IMG/VR virus record: IMGVR_UViG_3300009420_000076
Coordinates: 1 to 26,042 of that record
Strand: one strand, 5' to 3'
DNA length: 26,042 nt
DNA from: a virus
Below, in pieces: positions 1 to 7,623 of this stretch (its first letter is position 1; each line of letters begins with the position of its first letter). The notes below the pieces were generated by a model. It did no database searches and was not told the DNA's origin. It worked only from the letters and a program-made list of their open reading frames with translations. A program made the position numbers and the translations under genes.

Positions 1-2
1 AA

Positions 3-275
3 AATTCGGCAGAAATGTATAAGATGAATATAACGCCAATTGCTGGTGCATTAGAAACTGTACTAAACTTAGTTGGTTATAATTATAACAGACGAACTAC
101 TGGAAGACATGAAACTGGTTTAATTGCTGAACAAGTGGATAAGTATATTCCACAAATTGTAACATATAAAGATGGCAAACCAGATGGTATTCAATATACT
201 AAACTTGTTGGTTATCTTGTTGAATCAATTAAAGAATTGAAAAACGAAATTGATATTTTAAAAGGAAAAAAATAA
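3..275 (+). CDS. Tail fibre/structural protein, C-terminal peptidase S74 chaperone domain (5' truncated by window)
   Basis: The reading frame is open to the left edge, so the gene begins upstream and only its last 90 codons are seen. These match the C-terminal intramolecular chaperone (peptidase S74, endosialidase type): NSAEMYKMNITPI, then ALETVLNLVGYNYN, then TGLIAEQVDKYIPQIV, then a YTKLVGYLVESIKELKNEI helix. This family trimerises tail fibres or spikes and then cuts itself off immediately before a Ser, using a Ser/Lys pair. Here Ser and the Lys five residues later are present, but the usual Asp after Ser (SDxRxK) is Ala. The upstream fibre domain is outside the window. An internal ATG at 15 would remove the cleavage site and is unlikely to be the start. 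The next gene starts directly after the stop codon, so the two are probably co-transcribed. Confidence 0.85.
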   Translation, partial: NSAEMYKMNITPIAGALETVLNLVGYNYNRRTTGRHETGLIAEQVDKYIPQIVTYKDGKPDGIQYTKLVGYLVESIKELKNEIDILKGKK

Positions 276-908
276 ATGGCGACACTATTAGCAACCACAG
301 TACCTTCAATAACAGGTGTAAGTTCGGCTGTTGTTTTACAAAATAAAACAGGTGCTGGAACACAAGGTGTAATAACCATTAATGCTAGTGGAAATATTGT
401 TTGTACAGGTGATGGGGTTACGGCTTTCACTCAGACAGCAAGCACAACAGCATTTACAGTTAATGCAACTTCATTCATTGTAGATTCTACTAACAATAGG
501 ATTGGTGTAGGAGTTACTCCTTTAGAAGCACATCATGTTAGTGGAAATTCCGTTTCTACTGGTGATGTTGTTACAAATTATTCAGATGAACGACTTAAAA
601 CAAATCTTAACCCAATTGAAAGTGCATTAGAAAAAGTTAACAGCCTACGTGGTTTTGACTATGATAATGTTGGCGCAAAACCAGAAATAGGTTTTGACCC
701 AACTCGTAAATCAGATGTTGGATTAAGTGCTCAAGAATTACAAAAAGTTTTACCTCATGCAGTTTGTACCGCACCGTTTGATATGGATGGTGAGGGCGGA
801 TCTAAAAGTGGTGAAAATTATTTAACAATACGTTATGAAAGAGTAGTTCCATTGTTAGTTGAAGCAATAAAAGAATTAAATGCAAAATTAGACAGTCATA
901 ATCATTAA
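276..908 (+). CDS. Short tail fibre protein with autoproteolytic S74 chaperone domain
   Basis: This 210-aa protein has an SD (aaagga, about 9 nt upstream) and starts immediately after the previous stop. Residues 1-102 are a Ser/Thr/Val-rich beta-type stalk (TGAGTQGVITINASGNI and similar). Residues 103-210 are a canonical S74 domain: SDERLKTNLNPIESALEKV, then GLSAQELQKVLPHAV, then YERVVPLLVEAIKELNAKL ending in a His-rich tail. In this family the domain folds the trimer and is then released by cleavage before Ser103, with Lys108 as partner. That would leave a mature fibre piece of only about 100 residues, so this is probably a small distal fibre or spike tip. It is the second S74 protein in a row, so the two may form different appendages or alternative tips. 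The family assignment is firm; the appendage is not identified. Confidence 0.88.
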   Translation: MATLLATTVPSITGVSSAVVLQNKTGAGTQGVITINASGNIVCTGDGVTAFTQTASTTAFTVNATSFIVDSTNNRIGVGVTPLEAHHVSGNSVSTGDVVTNYSDERLKTNLNPIESALEKVNSLRGFDYDNVGAKPEIGFDPTRKSDVGLSAQELQKVLPHAVCTAPFDMDGEGGSKSGENYLTIRYERVVPLLVEAIKELNAKLDSHNH

Positions 909-922
909 ATGATTTGATAGTT

Positions 923-934
923 AATAAATAAATA
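923..934 (+). promoter_or_regulatory. T4-type late promoter, overlapping double AATAAATA
   Basis: In the 50-nt gap before the adhesin gene two overlapping AATAAATA octamers lie at 923-930 and 927-934. They are close to the T4 late promoter consensus TATAAATA, which is read by RNA polymerase with the gp55 sigma factor. Start sites would fall about 20 nt upstream of the adhesin ATG at 959. This is a match by eye in AT-rich DNA, supported mainly by its intergenic position. Confidence 0.5.
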
Positions 935-958
935 CAGTAAACAGATAGGATAAACAAA

Positions 959-1849
959 ATGGCGTATAAAGTAGGAACAACGGCAGTCGTAAACGATAGT
1001 GCTCAAGTATTATCATCGCAATTATCAGGCGCTTTGCCTGCACTTGACGCTAGTTCATTGACTGGTCGTGTAAAACATCCAATGAGACAATTTTTGATTT
1101 GTCATACAAGTCATTGGAGTGTTCATAATGGCGGATGCTGTCTTGCTTGGAATGTTCCAGACGGAACACAAACTATATTCATTGAATTACAAGGCGGTGG
1201 TGGTCCAGGTGGAAGTTCTGGTTATGATTATGATATAGCAACAGGCGGTTGGGGCGGCAACTATGCCGCTAAAACGTATTGTTTAGCCGCAGGTCATTTT
1301 TCAGATACATCAACTTATCAATTATGTGCAGGCGGTACTTCGCATTGTGCATGTTGTGGTCACTGTCAACCTTGTAGAACAGGTTGTACATCATGGGTTG
1401 CAAACGGCCTTGGATCAACTAACTTTTGTGCAACTGGTGGAGAAGGTGGTTGGACTGCTTGGGATAAACAATCAAGTTGTTATGATTGTACAATTGGTGC
1501 CCAATGTACAACTGGTAACCATGTATCCGGTGGTTGGGGACAATGCCAATCGTGTACTCCAGGCTGGTATGGCGGTGACTGGGGATTTACCGGAACTATG
1601 GGAATGCTTCAAAAATCTTACAGTTGTTGTAGTGATATTAGTGGAACTAGAGGCGGCCCAACTGGTCCGTTTGCTGGTGCCCAAAGTAATGGTAGAGATA
1701 CAAATGAGTGTACTACAACTGGTATGGGTTGTTGTCGTGCTCATTCCCAGTTCCCTGGCGGTGGCGGTGGCTCATCCGGTTTTGATGGCGGTAATGGCTG
1801 TTGGGGCGGTTTTGGCGCTGGCGGCGTATTACGAGTTACATATATGTAA
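959..1849 (+). CDS. Glycine- and cysteine-rich tail fibre adhesin
   Basis: This 296-aa protein has an SD (taggata) upstream. Residues 1-36 (MAYKVGTTAVVNDSAQVLSS, then a LDASSLTG motif) look like the N-terminal attachment segment of marine T4-like tail fibre proteins. Residues 37-75 hold a small beta region ending in FIELQGGGGPGG. From there the protein is a low-complexity matrix of Gly-rich motifs (GGWGGN, GGEGGW, PGGGGGSSGF, WGGFGAGG), as in distal adhesins of T-even type. It contains 23 cysteines (about 8%), often paired or clustered, for example CACCGHCQPCRTGC. Such a density is strange for a protein made in a reducing cytoplasm and suggests disulfides formed outside the cell or metal binding. 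It is followed by a second Cys-rich gene, probably its partner. The role as receptor-binding tip is inferred from composition and place. Confidence 0.75.
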   Translation: MAYKVGTTAVVNDSAQVLSSQLSGALPALDASSLTGRVKHPMRQFLICHTSHWSVHNGGCCLAWNVPDGTQTIFIELQGGGGPGGSSGYDYDIATGGWGGNYAAKTYCLAAGHFSDTSTYQLCAGGTSHCACCGHCQPCRTGCTSWVANGLGSTNFCATGGEGGWTAWDKQSSCYDCTIGAQCTTGNHVSGGWGQCQSCTPGWYGGDWGFTGTMGMLQKSYSCCSDISGTRGGPTGPFAGAQSNGRDTNECTTTGMGCCRAHSQFPGGGGGSSGFDGGNGCWGGFGAGGVLRVTYM

Positions 1850-1872
1850 AGAATTAGGAGAATTTTAAGAAA

Positions 1873-2835
1873 ATGGCACATATTACAAGAACAGTTACAT
1901 ATAATATACCAAATAAAAGATATTGTTGCGATCATAGTTATGTTCAAGCAACACCAGGCGTAGATTGTTGCGACGATATGCCAGATGATTGCTGTGTTGA
2001 TGACGAAGGTAAAACTTCTACACAAACATATCATGGACCATCTAAAATTATTTTATTAATGGATAAAGAAACAAATTGGATTAAAGAAGTTATTGATCCA
2101 CAGTATCGCACAGGTCAACCTTGTCCTAAAGACATGTATGAACTGACATTAGATTGTAATGAGTCAGATGAAAACTGCATTAGATGTATGTTAATCGGAC
2201 CTTATGATCGTATAGCACAAGAGTCACTTGATGCAATGGCACCAGGACCAACCGGTCGTGGTCAAAATGTAATCGATGAAGGCGACCACCCAGATAATGA
2301 CGGGCAACGAGACCGGAATTGTGTTGATGCACCACTTCTTTATGAAATTGCAGTTGGTCCGGCTGATCAACCAAATGCAGTTATGGCTGACCCAACACAT
2401 GTTGAAGAAGTATATGACCAAAATTCAGTAGCAAAAGGCTGGAATGGTTCATCTTGGCATAAATTAACATATGAAACTGGGCGTTGCGGAAACGATTTTC
2501 CTTCAAATGAAGGAAGTCGTGACAACTGGGATATGGATTTTATCAGAAGTGCTAGAACAGATGATTTATGTGCATCTGATCGTTGTACATCACCAGATAT
2601 GCCACAAGCAATGTTAGATGGTTGGCACAAATACAGACAACAATTAAGAGATTTACCAGCAGATTGGGCTGGTGTTCCAGAAGATTTAATTGTATTTCCA
2701 ACTGCTCCTGATTGTTGTGATAATGGAGTTGGTGAATGCGAAATGACTGGTGTTCCATACGTCCAAATTGCTGATCGTAATGCTGATGGATGTCAGGCCG
2801 CGGTTGAAGCACAACTTCCAGACAATGTTAACTGA
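1873..2835 (+). CDS. Cys-rich acidic protein with tail-fibre-assembly-like C-terminus
   Basis: This 320-aa protein lies 23 nt after the adhesin and has an upstream SD (aggag, 12 nt before the ATG). It is acidic and contains 18 cysteines, many as CC pairs flanked by Asp (YCCDH, DCCDD, DDCCVDD, PDCCDN). Residues about 251-280 contain WHKYRQQLRDLPADWAG followed by FPTAP. This resembles the W..YR..LRD.P motif of phage tail fibre assembly chaperones. The likely role is folding or capping of the preceding adhesin, like T4 gp38 acting on gp37. The matching cysteine richness of the two neighbours suggests a specific pair. The Asp-flanked Cys pairs could equally bind metal. The chaperone motif is short, so the assignment is moderate. 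A structural tail protein that stays in the virion is the main alternative. Confidence 0.6.
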   Translation: MAHITRTVTYNIPNKRYCCDHSYVQATPGVDCCDDMPDDCCVDDEGKTSTQTYHGPSKIILLMDKETNWIKEVIDPQYRTGQPCPKDMYELTLDCNESDENCIRCMLIGPYDRIAQESLDAMAPGPTGRGQNVIDEGDHPDNDGQRDRNCVDAPLLYEIAVGPADQPNAVMADPTHVEEVYDQNSVAKGWNGSSWHKLTYETGRCGNDFPSNEGSRDNWDMDFIRSARTDDLCASDRCTSPDMPQAMLDGWHKYRQQLRDLPADWAGVPEDLIVFPTAPDCCDNGVGECEMTGVPYVQIADRNADGCQAAVEAQLPDNVN

Positions 2836-2845
2836 TCAATACAAT

Positions 2846-2853
2846 TATAAATA
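2846..2853 (+). promoter_or_regulatory. T4-type late promoter TATAAATA
   Basis: An exact TATAAATA octamer lies in the gap after the adhesin/partner operon. It is oriented towards the glycosyltransferase-carbamoyltransferase operon and sits 95 nt before that operon's first ATG. The predicted transcript would read through the hairpin at 2864-2885. Confidence 0.55.
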
Positions 2854-2863
2854 ATTTTCCTCA

Positions 2864-2885
2864 AAGGCCCTTAGTTAAGGGCCTT
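2864..2885. terminator. Perfect 10-bp hairpin (terminator-like, no U-tract)
   Basis: AAGGCCCTTA at 2864-2873 pairs perfectly with TAAGGGCCTT at 2876-2885, giving a GC-centred 10-bp stem with a 2-nt centre. It follows the Cys-rich gene by 28 nt and marks the end of the fibre operon. No run of T follows on the plus strand, so it is not a textbook intrinsic terminator. It may instead block mRNA 3' decay or act as an RNA-processing site. Its right arm overlaps the -35 box of the next promoter. Confidence 0.5.
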
Positions 2886-2912
2886 GACATTACATACAAC
2901 CTATGTTAAAAT
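2884..2912 (+). promoter_or_regulatory. Sigma70-type promoter TTGACA-17-TAAAAT
   Basis: TTGACA at 2884-2889 and TAAAAT at 2907-2912 are separated by 17 bp, the ideal spacing for host sigma70. The promoter reads into the glycosyltransferase gene at 2948. Together with the late octamer at 2846-2853 it suggests that the modification cassette is expressed both early (by host polymerase) and late. Confidence 0.6.
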
Positions 2913-2947
2913 AATATTAAATACTACCTTATATCACAATTAATTAT

Positions 2948-3976
2948 ATGAATCGTTCCAAGGCTTTTTTTATTAATGGCGGTGCTGGCCGTGTTTTATG
3001 TTCAATTCCTGCTCTAGAAAGATACGCACAAGACTCAGGTGATGAAGATTTTATAATTGTATGCGAAGGGGGTATGGACTTCTATCGAGGACATCCTATT
3101 CTTCACAAACATGCTTACGAAAATTGGCACAAGGGTCTTTTTTATGAACATCTCAGAGACAAAGATTTACTTTCTCCAGAACCATATAGAATCAATGAAT
3201 ATTTTAATCAAAAGTGTAGTCTTGCTCAAGCATATGATATTGAAATCAATAATCTTGAAGAATCAAGAGAATTGCCTGCTCCGACAATCAATCTCAATAA
3301 AATGGAAACGATTACAGGGCATCAAACTATTCAACAAATAAAATCAGAGTTAAACAAAAATAAAACAATAATTGTTCAACCTTTTGGTCGTTCTGTTACT
3401 CATATGGGTGAGTATTTTATTGATAGTACATCACGCTCTTTTGAAGTTCATAATATAATTAGAATCATTAATCAACTACGAGAAAAATATGCTGTTATAG
3501 TAATGTCTGAGTTTCTGATTCCTATTCCAGAAAATAAAAATCATCTAGTAGCAGTACCAAAAGAACCAAATTTAAGAATGTGGGCAGCAATGATGAATTC
3601 AGCAGACCACTTTTTAGGATGTGATTCTGTTGGCCAACATATGGCTAAAGCATTAGGTAAAACTGCTACAGTTGTTGTTGGTTCTACTGTACCAATTAAC
3701 ATAACTTATCTTAATGATGATAGTTTTGATATTATTGATATAGGAAAAGAAAAAGAAAGAATTTATTCTCCTATTAGAGTAACAATAGATGATGAGACAG
3801 ACAGAATGAATGATAAAGTAATGATGATGGATGAAAAACAAGAAAAACGAATTGTTGATTCGTGTATACAATTCTTAGGTAAAGGAACACCATTTAATGG
3901 TACGTTTACACCAACACAACAAGTAGAAAGTTGTCAAGTACATGGTACCAATAATCTTTTAAATTTGGAAAAATAA
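2948..3976 (+). CDS. GT9-like (heptosyltransferase-fold) glycosyltransferase
   Basis: This 342-aa protein has the layout of GT-B glycosyltransferases of family 9 (LPS heptosyltransferase type). The N-terminal loop is FINGGAGRVLCSIPALERYA (residues 8-27). A central strand-loop IIVQPFGRS begins the second Rossmann domain (about 141-149). The donor-site motif GCDSVGQHMAKALGK (224-238, with Asp226, Ser227 and His231) is followed by TVVVGSTVPINITY, as in the DSG..H motif of GT9. It should transfer a sugar from a nucleotide-activated donor; donor and acceptor cannot be read from the sequence. It starts the operon with two carbamoyltransferases 3 nt downstream, so one attractive idea is that the carbamoyl groups go onto the sugar it adds. 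No clear SD is seen before this ATG, but the start fits the first beta strand. Confidence 0.68.
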   Translation: MNRSKAFFINGGAGRVLCSIPALERYAQDSGDEDFIIVCEGGMDFYRGHPILHKHAYENWHKGLFYEHLRDKDLLSPEPYRINEYFNQKCSLAQAYDIEINNLEESRELPAPTINLNKMETITGHQTIQQIKSELNKNKTIIVQPFGRSVTHMGEYFIDSTSRSFEVHNIIRIINQLREKYAVIVMSEFLIPIPENKNHLVAVPKEPNLRMWAAMMNSADHFLGCDSVGQHMAKALGKTATVVVGSTVPINITYLNDDSFDIIDIGKEKERIYSPIRVTIDDETDRMNDKVMMMDEKQEKRIVDSCIQFLGKGTPFNGTFTPTQQVESCQVHGTNNLLNLEK

Positions 3977-3979
3977 ACC

Positions 3980-5767
3980 ATGAGTTTGTGGATTGCAGGC
4001 ATTTCTCTAGGACATAATGCTGGGGTTTGCTTATTAAAGGATGGTGAAGTTGTTTTTTCAATTGAAGAAGAAAGATTATCAAAGCATAAGCACGATGGTG
4101 GGCCTATACTTAGTATGATGAAGATATTAGATCATACAAATAAGATTGATTATTTGGTAGTGACTGGATTAAATCCATGGGCACAAAGTGATACACCTTT
4201 GACCAGTGTTTTAGATTACAGTAGGGAGCCATTATATCAAGGACTTGCAAGAAGATTGGGATTAATTAACCAACCATTAAATCATAAACTTTTAGATGAA
4301 CAATCACCACAAGTCATTAATATGTTTGAAAATCATCACCAACTCCATTCAGCGATTGCTTTTTACAATTCTGGATTTGAAACTGCAACAAGTGTTATTG
4401 TAGATAGTTCTGGGAGTTGTAGAACGATGCAAATAGAAAAAGAAAATTCTACATATTTTGAAACAGAATCTTTTTTTACCTGTTCTTATCAGAAAGGAAT
4501 TCATCCATTATATAAACAAATGATGTGTGACAAAGGCGGAAGCCGTATAATAAAAAATTGTCACGATAGCATATTGAATGAAACTTTTGATTTAGTTACA
4601 GATGAAGGTCCTGGAATTGGGAAAGTTTGGGATGCAGTAACAGATTATTGTGGATTTAACATAAACGATGCAGGCAAGACTATGGGTTTATCTGCATTTG
4701 GTTCTATAAATGATGAATTGCCCGATTTATATCAAAATGATACGGCTAATAAGGATTTGATTAAAGCATGGTATCCCCATCGTGCAGAACTTAATATATT
4801 TAAATATTGGCGTTTAAATGATGCTGATTGGGAAAAGGATGACTTATCTAAATCCAATGGTAGAAGGGATATGGCATTCAAGGCACAGAAAGAAACCCAG
4901 GAACAAGTTTTAAAGTTAATCATCAAAGCATCAGATATGAGTAACAATAAGAATATTGTATTAAGTGGAGGTTATGCTCTTAATTGTGTTTCTAATTATT
5001 ATTACTTGGATACACTAAAAGAACACGACATACATTTGTACGTAGAGCCAAATTCTAGCGATGCAGGAACTGCAACTGGAGCCGCTTTTCTGTATCATAG
5101 CACTATTAGTAATGTTAGTAAAAAAGAAAGAATCGAGAGTTTGTTTTTAGGACCAGACTATAATTATAGTATCAATGATATCCAAGAGAAGATTGAAAAA
5201 TACGATGCAGATATTACTAAGTGTTCATATAAAGATGTTGCTGAATTAATTAAAGATGGAAATATTGTTTCTATATTTCAAGGTAGAAGTGAAAATGGAC
5301 CAAGGGCATTGGGTAATAGAAGTATATTGTTTAATCCAACAATTAGTAATGGTAAAGATATAGTGAACAAAGTAAAGGGGCGAGAATATTTTAGACCGTT
5401 TGCCGCCTCAGTAATGAAAGAGTATGTTCACGATTGGTTTGATATGAAAGGATTAAACGAATCTCCTCATATGATGTATGCGGTTGATGTTAGGGAAAAT
5501 AAAAAGGATTTAATACCGGCAGTATTGCACGTAGATGATACTTGCAGAATACAGACCGTGACCAAAGAAGACAATGAGCATTATTATAATCTCATTGAGG
5601 AGTTTTATAAATTAACAAATATACCATTATTGTTTAATACTTCATTTAATTTAGCAGGCGATCCTTTAGTGGAAACTTTTGATGATGCACTTAAAGTTTT
5701 AAATAATTCTGGAATGGAATATTGTTATATGCCAGAATTAAGCAATTTGATTAGAATAAAAGGATAA
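3980..5767 (+). CDS. O-carbamoyltransferase, NodU/CmcH/TobZ family (copy 1)
   Basis: This 595-aa protein is close to the usual length of the family (TobZ about 570). The N-terminal Kae1/ASKHA-like domain shows GHNAGVCLLKDGEVVF (11-26), the metal motif HHQLH (119-123), VDSSG (141-145), GKTMGLSAFG and LSGGYALNC, then SSDAGTATGAA. The C-terminal domain shows GPRALGNRSI, KGREYFRPFA, SPHMMYAV and LLFNTSFNLAGDPLVET. The family makes carbamoyl-adenylate from carbamoyl phosphate and ATP and passes the carbamoyl group to a hydroxyl on sugars, antibiotics or, as reported for some phage enzymes, 5-hydroxymethylcytosine. It is paired with a paralogue 3 nt downstream. This copy differs from its neighbour at usually constant places (VDSSG against VDGAG, HVDDTCR against HVDGTCR), so it may have a shifted substrate or reduced activity. 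Confidence 0.93.
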   Translation: MSLWIAGISLGHNAGVCLLKDGEVVFSIEEERLSKHKHDGGPILSMMKILDHTNKIDYLVVTGLNPWAQSDTPLTSVLDYSREPLYQGLARRLGLINQPLNHKLLDEQSPQVINMFENHHQLHSAIAFYNSGFETATSVIVDSSGSCRTMQIEKENSTYFETESFFTCSYQKGIHPLYKQMMCDKGGSRIIKNCHDSILNETFDLVTDEGPGIGKVWDAVTDYCGFNINDAGKTMGLSAFGSINDELPDLYQNDTANKDLIKAWYPHRAELNIFKYWRLNDADWEKDDLSKSNGRRDMAFKAQKETQEQVLKLIIKASDMSNNKNIVLSGGYALNCVSNYYYLDTLKEHDIHLYVEPNSSDAGTATGAAFLYHSTISNVSKKERIESLFLGPDYNYSINDIQEKIEKYDADITKCSYKDVAELIKDGNIVSIFQGRSENGPRALGNRSILFNPTISNGKDIVNKVKGREYFRPFAASVMKEYVHDWFDMKGLNESPHMMYAVDVRENKKDLIPAVLHVDDTCRIQTVTKEDNEHYYNLIEEFYKLTNIPLLFNTSFNLAGDPLVETFDDALKVLNNSGMEYCYMPELSNLIRIKG

Positions 5768-5770
5768 AAT

Positions 5771-7609
5771 ATGAGTTTATGGATTGCGGGAATTGCCAGA
5801 GGACATAATGCTGGAGTTTGTTTATTAAAAGATGGAGAAGTTGTTTTCGCTATTGAAGAAGAACGACTTACACGAAAGAAGTATGATGGTTCTCCATTTG
5901 CTTCTATGATCAAGATTCTTGATTATACTGACAAATTAGATTATCTAGCAATATCACATACACAATCTGATCATAGTGTATGTGATTATACATGTGAAAC
6001 TGTATATACTTCTCTTGCAAGAAAATTGGGTTTAATTGAACATAAAAATGCAATAGATGAAAAAAGTCACAGCCAAGTATTAGAAATGCATGATTGGCAT
6101 CATAAAATGCATGCCGCTTGTGCATTTTATCGTTCTGGATTTGAAACTGCAACCGCAGTTATCGTTGATGGTGCTGGTACACGTATTAATATGGTCTTAG
6201 ATACGGGAGATGGCCCGGAACAAATAATGACTTGGGAACTTGAAACTATTTTTAATTGCTCATATCCAGATAATTTTAATACATTATATAAACATCAAGG
6301 TGGTAATGGACCTTGGCCGGCAGTACATGATAAAGAAATGCTGTCTACTCGTGAAGGAGAAGAAGGATCTCATGAATTAATTCTTGATGATAGTGCTGGT
6401 ATTGTAAAAGCATATGAAGCAGTAACGGACTATTGCGGATATTCAGGTATCGAAGCAGGAAAGACTATGGGATTGTCTCCATATGGCCAACCAAATGATA
6501 ATATACCAGATATTTACAGTACTAATAGCGGTGGGTGGACAACATCAGATAGAAATGTTGTCATTCCAACATATCCGAATGGCGCAAAACTTAATACAGG
6601 AGGATATGCGGAATTGCATGAGTTTTCAGACGATGATATAACAAAGTTACAGAATCGAAGAGATGCAGCGTATGCTGTTCAAGCAGGATCTCAACAACTT
6701 GTTCTTGAATTGATACGCAAAGCAGTTAAGATGAGTGGAAATAGAAATGTTGTTCTTTCTGGTGGATATGGTTTGAATTGTGTTGCAAATTACTGGTATC
6801 TTGAACAATTAAAAGACGAAGATATAAATCTGTATGTTGAACCAGTTTCAAGTGATGCGGGTACTGCTTTTGGAGCGGCAATGTTAACTTATCATTCTGT
6901 TACAAAAGATGATACAAAGCATAAGTTTGCTGAATCATTATTTCTTGGTCCAGAGCCGAAAAACACAACAGAAGAAATTATTGAAACTGCAAAGAAATAT
7001 GCTGATATATACATCCCAAAGTTACAAAGTAGTGCAACTAATATACATGATAATCAACATCCTGAAGATGTAATTAACCTAATTTTACAAGGAAATATAG
7101 TTGCATTATTCCAAGGTAAGAGTGAGAGTGGGCCACGTGCTTTAGGTAATCGTTCTATTCTATATGATCCACGCACACTTGATGGAAAAGATTATGTGAA
7201 TAAAGTTAAACGTAGAGAATATTTTAGACCGTTTGCCGGATCTATTCTTCATGAACATGCACATGACTGGTTTGATATGAGAGGATTAGAAGAGTCCCCA
7301 CATATGATGTATGCAATGAATTGTACAAATGACGAATACGCAAAACAGATTCCAGCAATCGTTCATGTAGATGGTACTTGTCGTATTCAAACTGTTAAAA
7401 AACACCAAAATCCATTATACTATGAAATTATCAATGAGTTCTATAAGCAAACTGGTGTTCCAATTATTTTCAATACATCTTTTAATCTTGGTGGCGAACC
7501 ACTTGTAGAAACAATTGATGACGCTATTCGTACTCTTGCTGAAAGTGATTTGGAATATCTTTATATTCCAAATAGTGAGTTGATTATTCAAGTGAACAAT
7601 AATAAGTAA
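5771..7609 (+). CDS. O-carbamoyltransferase, NodU/CmcH/TobZ family (copy 2)
   Basis: This 612-aa paralogue of the preceding gene has an SD (aagga, 8 nt) and starts 3 nt after its stop. The first 35 residues are nearly identical to copy 1 (MSLWIAGIxxGHNAGVC, GEVVFxIEEERL). All family motifs are present: HHKMH, VDGAGT, GKTMGLSPYG, LSGGYGLNC, SSDAGTAFGAA, SESGPRALGNRSI, RREYFRPFAGS, HVDGTCRIQTV and FNTSFNLGGEPLVET. Its catalytic and metal motifs are closer to the family consensus than those of copy 1. It should transfer a carbamoyl group to a hydroxyl acceptor using carbamoyl phosphate and ATP. The pair clearly arose by tandem duplication followed by divergence. The acceptor is unknown; modified DNA, a virion glycan made with the upstream glycosyltransferase, or a host surface sugar are the options. 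Confidence 0.94.
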   Translation: MSLWIAGIARGHNAGVCLLKDGEVVFAIEEERLTRKKYDGSPFASMIKILDYTDKLDYLAISHTQSDHSVCDYTCETVYTSLARKLGLIEHKNAIDEKSHSQVLEMHDWHHKMHAACAFYRSGFETATAVIVDGAGTRINMVLDTGDGPEQIMTWELETIFNCSYPDNFNTLYKHQGGNGPWPAVHDKEMLSTREGEEGSHELILDDSAGIVKAYEAVTDYCGYSGIEAGKTMGLSPYGQPNDNIPDIYSTNSGGWTTSDRNVVIPTYPNGAKLNTGGYAELHEFSDDDITKLQNRRDAAYAVQAGSQQLVLELIRKAVKMSGNRNVVLSGGYGLNCVANYWYLEQLKDEDINLYVEPVSSDAGTAFGAAMLTYHSVTKDDTKHKFAESLFLGPEPKNTTEEIIETAKKYADIYIPKLQSSATNIHDNQHPEDVINLILQGNIVALFQGKSESGPRALGNRSILYDPRTLDGKDYVNKVKRREYFRPFAGSILHEHAHDWFDMRGLEESPHMMYAMNCTNDEYAKQIPAIVHVDGTCRIQTVKKHQNPLYYEIINEFYKQTGVPIIFNTSFNLGGEPLVETIDDAIRTLAESDLEYLYIPNSELIIQVNNNK

Positions 7610-7623
7610 AAAAATAGGAAATT

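Noticed and set aside
1326-1868. 180-codon plus-strand ORF overlapping the adhesin gene
   Set aside because: It is a +1-frame shadow of the Gly/Cys-rich gene; its composition (Val/Gln-rich) is what GGT and TGT codons give when shifted, and there is no SD.
2864-2885. Classical rho-independent terminator
   Set aside because: The stem is excellent, but no T-run follows on either strand, so only a terminator-like hairpin is claimed.
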